Shown in pieces: positions 54,220-61,942 of a stretch of 64,000 nucleotides of DNA. The first letter of the stretch is position 1; the number at the start of each line of letters is the position of its first letter. The notes beneath the pieces were generated by a model that was given only the letters and a program-made list of their open reading frames with translations, ran no database searches and was not told the origin of the DNA. The stretch spans positions 62,001 to 126,000 of the forward strand of contig JBFXKW010000002.1 of NCBI GenBank assembly GCA_050173345.1. Reading direction: 5' to 3'. The position numbers were made by a program, and so were the translations under genes. Source of the stretch: SHWC01 sp050173345. GTDB taxonomy: Bacteria > Pseudomonadota > Alphaproteobacteria > UBA828.

Positions 54220-54396
54220 ATGGACGAGCGAGAGTTGCGCCTTGAATGTTTGCGTCTTGCCGCTGTAGGTGGCGGCGATTATGCGAAGGTGCTCGACGTG
54301 GCGGGTCGGTACGCCAATTTCGTTGAAGGGTCAGGCGTTCCGAACGGTTTGGAGACAGTCGCGGTACAAGCCGATGAGGTAGCGCCTGTCAACTAG
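54220..54396 (+). CDS. Small hypothetical protein in transposon
   Basis: 58 residues, starting MDERELRLECLRLAAVGGGD, helical and acidic. An ideal ribosome binding site (GGAGGAAAG) precedes the ATG at 54220, which supports real translation. Function unknown. Its 3' 66 bp overlap the minus-strand ORF 54331-54528 tail to tail. Confidence 0.5.
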   Translation: MDERELRLECLRLAAVGGGDYAKVLDVAGRYANFVEGSGVPNGLETVAVQADEVAPVN

Positions 54397-54528
54397 TTCT
54401 TCCCCGCCATCTTTGGCGATGAGGGGGTTGGCGGTTTTCGCTTCGGCTTGCATGATTGTTTGCATCAGACGCCATGCAACCTGTTCGGGCGAATTCTTGC
54501 CGAGATGTACAATGGGTCTGTCAGCCAT
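54331..54528 (-). CDS. Small hypothetical protein in transposon
   Basis: 65 residues, starting MADRPIVHLGKNSPEQVAWR, with a helical C-terminus (RRYLIGLYRDCLQTV). GGGAGAA lies 6 nt before the ATG at 54528. The GKNSPEQVA pattern looks like that of small mobile-element proteins. It lies 81 bp downstream of the transposase gene, in the same direction. Function unknown. Confidence 0.5.
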   Translation of the reverse strand: MADRPIVHLGKNSPEQVAWRLMQTIMQAEAKTANPLIAKDGGEELVDRRYLIGLYRDCLQTVRNA

Positions 54529-54609
54529 TAGGGTTCTCCCTAGCCATCGGGTTGCTTGCTATAAAGGCGGCTCAGGATCATCCGCCATTCTTGGCGTGTG
54601 AGTCGAGGC

Positions 54610-55536
54610 TTAGACGTTCGGCCCGAGATCAGCCCGCCGATAGGTGAGGCGCTTCCCTTCGATGCCCTTGAGCGCCTTGACGGCGCGCTCGCTGTCATCG
54701 ACGCCAAGGGCAGCGCGTTCGCTGTAGCGGAAATCGAACTCCGCCAGATAGCGGTGAAGATGCTGCTCACCGCAGTGCTGGTAGACGCCCTTCATGCCGC
54801 GCTTGAAGATGCTGAAATAGCCTTCGATGGTGTTGGTATGGATCGGGCCGCGCCCGTACTCGCCGGCCATGTGGCGCACGACGCCATGCTCGACGAACTC
54901 GCGCCCGACCTTCGTGTAGTGGCGCGCCTCATCGGTCATCAACCGCGCTTCGCGGGCCACGTTCTCGCGCACGATAGGGGCGACGGTGGAGGTTCTCAGG
55001 TCATTCACGACCATCGAGCGCGCGCGGCCGGTCTTGCGGTCAACGAGCGACAGCACCTTGTGCTTGTGCTCGTAACCATGTCGCACAGGCTTGCCCTTCT
55101 TGCGGCCTATGAAGGTCTCGTCCGCCTCCACCGTGCCGCCATCGCTGCCGAAGGGCGACAGGTCATCAGAGCGCATGCCCTCGCGGATGCGATGCGCCAT
55201 GAACCAGGCTGTCTTGTAGGTCACGCCGAGCATGCGGTGGAGCTGATGGGCTGACATGCCCTTCTTGCTCGACACCATCAAATGGGTTGCCAGAAGCCAC
55301 TTATGGAGCGGCACATGGGAACGCTCGTACAGCGTGCCGACGCGCACGGTGAACTTCTTGCGGCACTCGCGGCAGTGATACCAGCCCGCGCCCATCGCGC
55401 CTTCGGCCGGCAGGGCACGCACGGTCTCAAGCTGGCCGCAGAACGGGCAGAACGGACCATCCGGCCAGCGCACGCTTTCGAGGTATTCGCGGGCCGTGGT
55501 TTCATCGGTGAAGATCGGGGCGGTGAGTTTCGGCAT
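54610..55536 (-). CDS. IS1595-family transposase (ISXO2-like)
   Basis: 308 residues, full length. N-terminal zinc ribbon (CPFCGQ ... YHCRECRKKF), then the ISXO2-like catalytic domain: TVEADETFIGRKKG (first Asp), MTDEARHY (second Asp) and IHTNTIEGYFSIFKRG (third acidic/Asn site). It cuts at the 19-bp ends and makes 8-bp duplications. AAGGAG precedes the ATG at 55536, which is 45 bp inside the right end. No frameshift, so it is probably active. Confidence 0.95.
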   Translation of the reverse strand: MPKLTAPIFTDETTAREYLESVRWPDGPFCPFCGQLETVRALPAEGAMGAGWYHCRECRKKFTVRVGTLYERSHVPLHKWLLATHLMVSSKKGMSAHQLHRMLGVTYKTAWFMAHRIREGMRSDDLSPFGSDGGTVEADETFIGRKKGKPVRHGYEHKHKVLSLVDRKTGRARSMVVNDLRTSTVAPIVRENVAREARLMTDEARHYTKVGREFVEHGVVRHMAGEYGRGPIHTNTIEGYFSIFKRGMKGVYQHCGEQHLHRYLAEFDFRYSERAALGVDDSERAVKALKGIEGKRLTYRRADLGPNV

Positions 55537-55581
55537 GGCTGATCACTCCTTGCCGCCCAAGGTAAGCGAAGATGGCTGTTC

Positions 55582-55600
55582 AGTCAAGTATACAATTGCC
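55582..55600. repeat. Right terminal inverted repeat of the IS1595-family transposon
   Basis: AGTCAAGTATACAATTGCC, exact reverse complement of 53359-53377. Confidence 0.93.
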
Positions 55601-55608
55601 TTCGATAA
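55601..55608. repeat. Target site duplication, right copy
   Basis: TTCGATAA, identical to 53351-53358. Confidence 0.92.
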
Positions 55609-55752
55609 GCTCACGCTTCGACAGGCTCAGCATGAGGGCGTTGATTGCGGCCGCCGTCATTTCTGCCGAGGCAAGTGCGCGCGAACGAGCCACAATGCCG
55701 CGCGGTGCCGCCTCCGCATCGTCCATCGCGCCATTCCGCCGCCGGAGCGATC

Positions 55753-56325
55753 ATGATCCGTTGGCTTCTCGACAGGCTCGCCTTGCTCTGCCTCCTCGTC
55801 ACGCTCGGCGTGGTCGGCAACGAGCTCTGGCAGGCCGCCACGGCGGGGCTGGGCTATCGGGTGATTCCGCTCTGGGAGCTGTGGGGTGCGATCCATGAAG
55901 AGAGCCTCGACGGGGTGCAGGTCCAGGTGGAGGGAACCTCGCCCTGGCTGTGGCGGACCATCGTGCTGCCCATCCTGCTGGGCCCGGCCTGGGCCGTGCC
56001 GCTCGGCCTCGCCCTGCTGTTCCGCATCCTCGCCGCCTTCGCGCCACGCCGCGGCCGCGACGATGGCCGCGCGGTGCGGAAGCCGCGCGTCCCGACATGG
56101 CAGCGACGCGCGCCCGCACCCAAGGCGCCCGACACCGCGTCCGATATCGAGGCCCTGGCCGAGCCCTGGCCCCGGTCGCCTTGGCGGCGAAGCGCGGCGC
56201 AGCCCACGCCGCCCAAGCCCGCCAAGTCCACCACGCCGATCGACCTGCCGAAGGACATGAAGCCGCCATTGCGCAAAGCGGCGCCTTCCGGCCGCCGCCG
56301 GCCGACCGTGACGCGCCATCCTTGA
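55753..56325 (+). CDS. Hypothetical two-pass membrane protein
   Basis: 190 residues from the ATG at 55753 (GGAG nine nt before). Membrane segments at about 7-24 and 69-95, separated by a 45-residue loop (ELWGAIHEES). The C-terminal half (from 97) is basic and Pro-rich, probably disordered and cytoplasmic. No family recognised. It precedes the nitrile hydratase genes by 66 bp in the same direction, so it may share their transcript. Confidence 0.6.
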   Translation: MIRWLLDRLALLCLLVTLGVVGNELWQAATAGLGYRVIPLWELWGAIHEESLDGVQVQVEGTSPWLWRTIVLPILLGPAWAVPLGLALLFRILAAFAPRRGRDDGRAVRKPRVPTWQRRAPAPKAPDTASDIEALAEPWPRSPWRRSAAQPTPPKPAKSTTPIDLPKDMKPPLRKAAPSGRRRPTVTRHP

Positions 56326-56391
56326 CCCTCCGCCGCGCCCTGCCCTACGCTCGCCTGATCTAGCGATCGGACTCGCAAGGGAGAACGCGCC

Positions 56392-56994
56392 ATGGCAAGC
56401 CATCGGCACAGCGAGCCGCCATCCGATCCCGCGCTCAGGGTCAAGGCGCTCGAATCGCTGCTCATCGAAAAGAAGCTGATCGACGCGGCCGCGATGGACG
56501 CGCTGATCGATACCTTCGAACAGAAGGTCGGCCCACGCAACGGCGCCAAGGTGGTGGCGCGCGCCTGGGCCGACCCGGCCTACAAGCAGCGCCTGCTCGC
56601 GGATGCGACCGCCGCGATCGCCGAGCTCGGCTATTCCGGCATGCAGGGCGAGGACATGGTGGTGGTCGAGAACACGCCCAAGGTCCACAACCTGCTCGTC
56701 TGCACGCTGTGCTCCTGCTATCCGTGGCCCGTGCTCGGCCTGCCGCCGGTCTGGTACAAGGCGGCGCCCTACCGCTCGCGCGCCGTGATCGAGCCGCGCG
56801 CGGTGCTCGAGGAGTTCGGCGTCAAGCTCGCCGACGACGTCGAGATCCGCATCTGGGATTCGACCGCGGAGCTCCGCTACATGGTGCTGCCCGAGCGGCC
56901 CGCCGGCACCGAGTCTTTGAGCGAGGACAAGCTCGCCGCGCTGGTCACCCGCGACGCCATGATCGGCGTCGCCAAGGTCGCGCCGCCGCGCTGA
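56392..56994 (+). CDS. nthA: Nitrile hydratase alpha subunit, cobalt type
   Basis: 200 residues, typical length. The metal-claw motif is VCTLCSCYPWPVLGLPP: Cys104, Cys107, Ser108 and Cys109, with Thr at the second position, the mark of the cobalt enzyme (iron enzymes have Ser). Cys107 and Cys109 would be oxidised to sulfinic/sulfenic acids. Hydrates nitriles to amides in the cytoplasm. The PWPVLGLPP continuation favours nitrile hydratase over thiocyanate hydrolase. First of a six-gene cobalt cluster. GGGAGAA precedes the ATG. Confidence 0.93.
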   Translation: MASHRHSEPPSDPALRVKALESLLIEKKLIDAAAMDALIDTFEQKVGPRNGAKVVARAWADPAYKQRLLADATAAIAELGYSGMQGEDMVVVENTPKVHNLLVCTLCSCYPWPVLGLPPVWYKAAPYRSRAVIEPRAVLEEFGVKLADDVEIRIWDSTAELRYMVLPERPAGTESLSEDKLAALVTRDAMIGVAKVAPPR

Positions 56995-57007
56995 ACGGGA
57001 GGGCGAG

Positions 57008-57319
57008 ATGAACGGCATCCACGATCTCGGCGGCATGCACGGCCACGGGCCGGTCAACGCGGAAGCCAACGAGCCGGTCTTCCACGGCGATTGGGAGAAG
57101 CGCGCCTTCGCGCTGATGATCTCCTGCTTCGCCGGCGGGCAATACAATGTGGACGAGTTCCGCCACGCCATCGAGCGGATGGACCCGGCCGAATATCTGC
57201 GTTCGAGCTATTACGAGCACTGGCTGCACGCGGTCGAGACGCTGCTGGTCGAGAAGGGCGTCATCAAGCAGAGCGAGCTCGCCGCCAAATGGGCGACCGT
57301 CGCCAAGGGAGGCGCCTGA
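57008..57319 (+). CDS. nthB: Nitrile hydratase beta subunit, N-terminal half (split subunit)
   Basis: 103 residues. The start MNGIHDLGGMHGHGPV is the diagnostic nitrile hydratase beta N-terminus; the rest is the helical domain (VFHGDWEKRAFALM, SYYEHWLHAVETLL). The protein stops where the SH3-like half should begin; that half is the next gene. Stop and start overlap by one base (TGATG), which keeps the two at equal amounts. Similar splits occur in thiocyanate hydrolase and toyocamycin nitrile hydratase, so this is a genuine three-subunit enzyme rather than a frameshift. Confidence 0.9.
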   Translation: MNGIHDLGGMHGHGPVNAEANEPVFHGDWEKRAFALMISCFAGGQYNVDEFRHAIERMDPAEYLRSSYYEHWLHAVETLLVEKGVIKQSELAAKWATVAKGGA

Positions 57320-57669
57320 TGCCCCTGCTCAGCAAGGACATGGTGCCGACGCTCGTCGCCAATGGCGGCTCGACGCGCGTCAACGCCTCGGTCGCGCCCA
57401 AGTTCAAGAAGGGCGACAAGGTGCTGGCGCGCAACCTCAACCCGCCGGGCCATATCCGCCTGCCGCGCTACGCGCGAGGCAAGCGGGGCGAGGTGGTGGT
57501 CGATCACGGCGTCTTCGTGTTCCCGGATACCAACGCGCACGGCAAGGGCGAAAAGGCGCAGCACGTCTATACCGTGCGCTTCGCCGCGCGCGACGTGTTC
57601 GGCCCGGCGGCGGGCGCCAAGGACGCCGTCTACGCCGACCTGTGGGACGACTATCTCGACCCGGCCTGA
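57319..57669 (+). CDS. Nitrile hydratase beta subunit, C-terminal SH3-like half (third subunit)
   Basis: 116 residues. The SH3-like barrel of nitrile hydratase beta: FKKGDKVLARNLNPPGHIRL, RYARGKRGEVVVDHGVFVFPD and VYTVRFAARDVFG. Has its own ATG overlapping the upstream stop by one base. Together with the upstream protein it rebuilds a beta subunit that covers the cobalt centre in NthA. Confidence 0.88.
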   Translation: MPLLSKDMVPTLVANGGSTRVNASVAPKFKKGDKVLARNLNPPGHIRLPRYARGKRGEVVVDHGVFVFPDTNAHGKGEKAQHVYTVRFAARDVFGPAAGAKDAVYADLWDDYLDPA

Positions 57670-57685
57670 GCGGGAGCCCGCCCCC

Positions 57686-58093
57686 GTGGTCTCGCCCACC
57701 GCCCTCGATGAGACGCCCGGCCTGCCGCGCGACCGCGACGGCCCGCTGTTCGCCGAGCCGTGGCAGGCGCAGGCCTTCGCGCTCACCGTGAAGCTGCACG
57801 AGGCTGGGCACTTCACCTGGCCCGAATGGGTGGCGTATCTGAGCCGCGAGGTCGCGGCTGGCGCGCCGGCGGGTGCATCAGGCGCCGAAACCGTCTATTA
57901 TCTGCAGTGGCTGGCCGCACTCGAGAAGCTGGCCTCCGACAAGGGATTGACCTCGCCCGCCGCGCTCGCCGCCCGCAAGGCCGAATGGCTGGCGGCCCAC
58001 GGCGCGACGGCGTTCGGCGAGCCGGTTACGCTCGAAGCGGCGCACAGGCACGACCATGAGCATGACGGCAGGAAGCAAGGGGAACAAACATGA
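57686..58093 (+). CDS. Nitrile hydratase accessory protein (activator/cobalt chaperone) with His-rich tail
   Basis: 135 residues from a GTG at 57686 (GGGAG at -9). Family pattern of nitrile hydratase accessory proteins, itself related to the beta N-terminus: RDGPLFAEPWQAQAFALTV, FTWPEWVAYLSREV, YYLQWLAALEKLA. The C-terminus ends HRHDHEHDGRKQ, a likely cobalt ligand cluster. It escorts the alpha subunit for cobalt insertion by subunit exchange. Overlaps cbtB by 4 nt, which couples chaperone to metal uptake. Confidence 0.88.
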   Translation: MVSPTALDETPGLPRDRDGPLFAEPWQAQAFALTVKLHEAGHFTWPEWVAYLSREVAAGAPAGASGAETVYYLQWLAALEKLASDKGLTSPAALAARKAEWLAAHGATAFGEPVTLEAAHRHDHEHDGRKQGEQT

Positions 58094-58278
58094 CGGTGAA
58101 GAAGGCAGCGCGTGAGGGGCACGTTTCTGCGTGGGCGGCGTTCGTGCGGGCTTGGCCGGTGGCGATCGCCGTGATGCTGGGCGTCGGCCTCATCTATGGC
58201 GCGGGCTTCGCCGGCTCCGAGGTGCTGCACGATGCGGCGCATGACGCGCGCCACTCCTTCACCTTCCCCTGCCACTGA
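58090..58278 (+). CDS. cbtB: Cobalt transporter subunit CbtB
   Basis: 62 residues. One membrane helix (about 22-42) and the CbtB C-terminal His motif (VLHDAAHDARHSFTFPCH). With CbtA it forms a cobalt importer of the HoxN-independent kind, usually under B12 control; here no cobalamin riboswitch is visible upstream. The ATG overlaps the accessory-protein stop (ATGA), so regulation is probably with nitrile hydratase. Confidence 0.9.
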   Translation: MTVKKAAREGHVSAWAAFVRAWPVAIAVMLGVGLIYGAGFAGSEVLHDAAHDARHSFTFPCH

Positions 58279-58296
58279 GCGCCGGGAGCCCCCGCC

Positions 58297-59145
58297 ATGA
58301 TCGGACGTCCCGCCCCGAGCGGCAACGGCCACGACGCCGCCCTGGCTCGCCGCCCCGCCGCGATCGGCCTGGACCGGCTGCGCCAGATCGTTCTGGTCGC
58401 GCTGATCGCCGGCGTGCTCGCCGGCCTCGCGCTCACCGGCCTGCAGCGCATCGCCGTGGTGCCCATGATCCTCGAGGCCGAAACCTACGAGACCGCCGCC
58501 GGCGGCCATGAGCACGGCCATGACGATGCCGCGGCCGCCACAGGCGCGGACGCCCACCAGCATGACAGCGCCCAGGCGCACGAGCACGAGTCCGCCGCGG
58601 CGGCGCCAACGGACGCCGCCGACGAGGGCGACGCCAATCGCTTCTGGCTGACGCTCGCCGCCAACCTGGTCTCCGCGGCCGGCTTCGGGCTGCTGCTCGC
58701 CGCCGGCATGAGCCTGCTCGCCGCCACCGGAAGGCGCATCGACTGGCGCAAGGGGCTGCTCTGGGGCCTCGCCGGCTTCGGTGCCTTCCAGCTCGCGCCC
58801 GCGCTCGGCCTGCCGCCGGAACTCCCGGGCTCCGCCGCGGCCGAGCTCGGCGCGCGCCAGGGCTGGTGGCTGCTCACCGTGCTCCTGACCGGCATCGGCC
58901 TCGCCTGGGCCGCCTTCGCGCCGCGCTATTGGCTGCGGCCGCTCGCGGTGGTGCCGATCATCATCCCGCATCTGATCGGCGCGCCGCAGCCCGAGCACCA
59001 TGGCGGCCTCGCGCCCGAATCGCTGGCGACCGGCTTCATCTACGCCTCGCTGATCACCAATTTCGTGTTCTGGATCGGCCTCGGCGCCCTCGCCGGCTAC
59101 GCCCACGCCTGGTTCGAGCGGCGCGGCGCGGCGGCGCGGGCCTGA
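58297..59145 (+). CDS. cbtA: Cobalt transporter subunit CbtA
   Basis: 282 residues with about six membrane segments. A long His/Asp-rich loop after the first helix (GGHEHGHDD, DAHQHDSAQAHEHE, residues 68-105) is a probable metal-capture segment. Later blocks GMSLLAATGRRIDWRKGLLW and PHLIGAPQPEHHGG fit the CbtA family. Imports cobalt for the nitrile hydratase. 18 bp after cbtB. Confidence 0.9.
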   Translation: MIGRPAPSGNGHDAALARRPAAIGLDRLRQIVLVALIAGVLAGLALTGLQRIAVVPMILEAETYETAAGGHEHGHDDAAAATGADAHQHDSAQAHEHESAAAAPTDAADEGDANRFWLTLAANLVSAAGFGLLLAAGMSLLAATGRRIDWRKGLLWGLAGFGAFQLAPALGLPPELPGSAAAELGARQGWWLLTVLLTGIGLAWAAFAPRYWLRPLAVVPIIIPHLIGAPQPEHHGGLAPESLATGFIYASLITNFVFWIGLGALAGYAHAWFERRGAAARA

Positions 59146-59221
59146 GCGCGGCGCGGGGGCCTCTGGATTCCGGATGCCGCCGCGCCCATCTCGAAGTCAT
59201 AGGCAAGACGGGGAGCGGACC

Positions 59222-59557
59222 ATGAGCACTGCCCTATCGCGCCGCCGGTTTCTGCTCGGCACGGTGTTCGCCAGCCTCGGCGGCGGGCTCGCGCTGTCGG
59301 CCGCCGGCAAGGCGCATGCGCTGTCGAGCGAGCCGCTGCCGCACAATCTGCGCTCGCTCTATCTCGCAGGCTGCCAGCGCGCCGGCGAGCACGAAGCCTT
59401 GATCGACCAGGTGCTCGCCCAGCTTCGCGACGACGGCGTCAATGTCGACGACCCCGCGATACGCCAGGCCGCGCTCGACACCACCTATTGCAGCATCTGC
59501 GGCTGCCCCTTGAGCCAGCACGCGAGAAAAAGCCCGCCCGTCTCCTCCGGCACCTGA
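59222..59557 (+). CDS. Small Tat-exported Cys-containing hypothetical protein
   Basis: 111 residues. Twin-arginine signal (SRRRFLLGTVFASLGGG) with a likely cut after KAHA (about residue 33). The mature part has Cys51 and a C-terminal Cys90-x2-Cys93-x-Cys95 (TYCSICGCPL), which suits metal or redox-cofactor binding. No family recognised. It ends the nitrile hydratase/cobalt run (76 bp after cbtA). The Tat route fits a protein that folds around a metal. It converges on lepA. Confidence 0.6.
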   Translation: MSTALSRRRFLLGTVFASLGGGLALSAAGKAHALSSEPLPHNLRSLYLAGCQRAGEHEALIDQVLAQLRDDGVNVDDPAIRQAALDTTYCSICGCPLSQHARKSPPVSSGT

Positions 59558-59569
59558 GGCCGGCGCGGC

Positions 59570-61375
<1,806 letters not shown>

Positions 61376-61447
61376 TCAGGAACGATCTGTGCGCCAGCCA
61401 TGAGTATGAAACCGGTTGCTTCTGCTATATCGCGAGGCCGCCGGCAC

Positions 61448-61672
61448 TCAAAGCTGCTCGAATTCCTCCGTGGAGAGCCCCGCTTGTCGGAGAATGCTTC
61501 GGAGCGTGCCCGTAGAGACCTCTCGATGTGCCGGAACGATCGCCGTGCGAACGACCGCACCTTCTGTCTTTACAAATTTCACATGGCTACCTTTTCGACT
61601 GGCCTCGGCAAAGCCAGCCGCCATGAGCTTCCGCCTGACCTCGCGATAGGCAAGTGGTCTAAGAGGTGCCAA
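61448..61672 (-). CDS. hicA: HicA-type toxin
   Basis: 74 residues. dsRBD-like fold with the GSHVKF motif, where His30 is the catalytic residue; then TAIVPAHREVSTGTLRSILRQAG, family typical in length and content. A ribosome-independent mRNA interferase. Overlaps hicB by 14 nt, so it is expressed second. Confidence 0.88.
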   Translation of the reverse strand: MAPLRPLAYREVRRKLMAAGFAEASRKGSHVKFVKTEGAVVRTAIVPAHREVSTGTLRSILRQAGLSTEEFEQL

Positions 61673-61865
61673 CCTCCACCTCGATCGGACGAATCGCGGG
61701 CAGGTCTGTTGCGCAAGGCGGCTCGAAGTGCAAGGTCAACGCTTCCTTCAGATTGTCCAGTGCCTCGGCCTCGGTCTCTCCTTGGCTTGCGACATCAACC
61801 TCCAGGCATTGCGCGACATACCATTCGCCCTCATGGGTGAGGCTTGCCGAAAATGTCCGTGTCAT
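61659..61865 (-). CDS. hicB: HicB-type antitoxin (short form)
   Basis: 68 residues from the ATG at 61865, chosen for GGAGGA ten nt upstream; an ATG at 61910 lacks one. The partial RNase H fold is clear (SASLTHEGEWYVAQCLEVDVAS, ETEAEALDNLKEAL). No extra DNA-binding domain is visible, so repression may depend on the HicAB complex. Order hicB-hicA. It lies between pheT and lepA, both core genes. Confidence 0.85.
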   Translation of the reverse strand: MTRTFSASLTHEGEWYVAQCLEVDVASQGETEAEALDNLKEALTLHFEPPCATDLPAIRPIEVEVGTS

Positions 61866-61942
61866 TTCATCGATCCTCCGATCGTGGAGACCCGCCGGAG
61901 AGAAGGTCATGATCGCAATGTAGGGGATGGCGAGGCGAGCTT

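Larger units (their letters stand above)
53359..55600. mobile_element. IS1595-family transposon with passenger genes, intact
   Basis: 2,242 bp, bounded by perfect 19-bp inverted repeats (GGCAATTGTATACTTGACT at 53359-53377; its complement at 55582-55600) and flanked by an 8-bp duplication. The transposase occupies 927 bp at the right; the left 1.2 kb carries a HEPN-like gene and three or four small ORFs. IS1595 elements commonly carry passengers, so the layout fits the family. The intact ends, intact transposase and exact duplication suggest recent insertion. Removing the element and one duplication restores a continuous sequence running into a REP-like motif (CTTCGACAGGCTCAGC at 55617). Confidence 0.92.

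Noticed and set aside
56392..57669. Thiocyanate hydrolase instead of nitrile hydratase
   Set aside because: The split beta fits both, but the CTLCSCYPWPVLGLPP segment and MNGIHDLGG start are nitrile hydratase-like. Phylogeny would decide.
57008..57669. A frameshifted nitrile hydratase beta gene
   Set aside because: The second half has its own ATG in a TGATG overlap and three-subunit enzymes of this kind are known.
58000..58090. Cobalamin riboswitch before cbtB
   Set aside because: cbtB overlaps the upstream coding region; there is no leader space and no B12-box.
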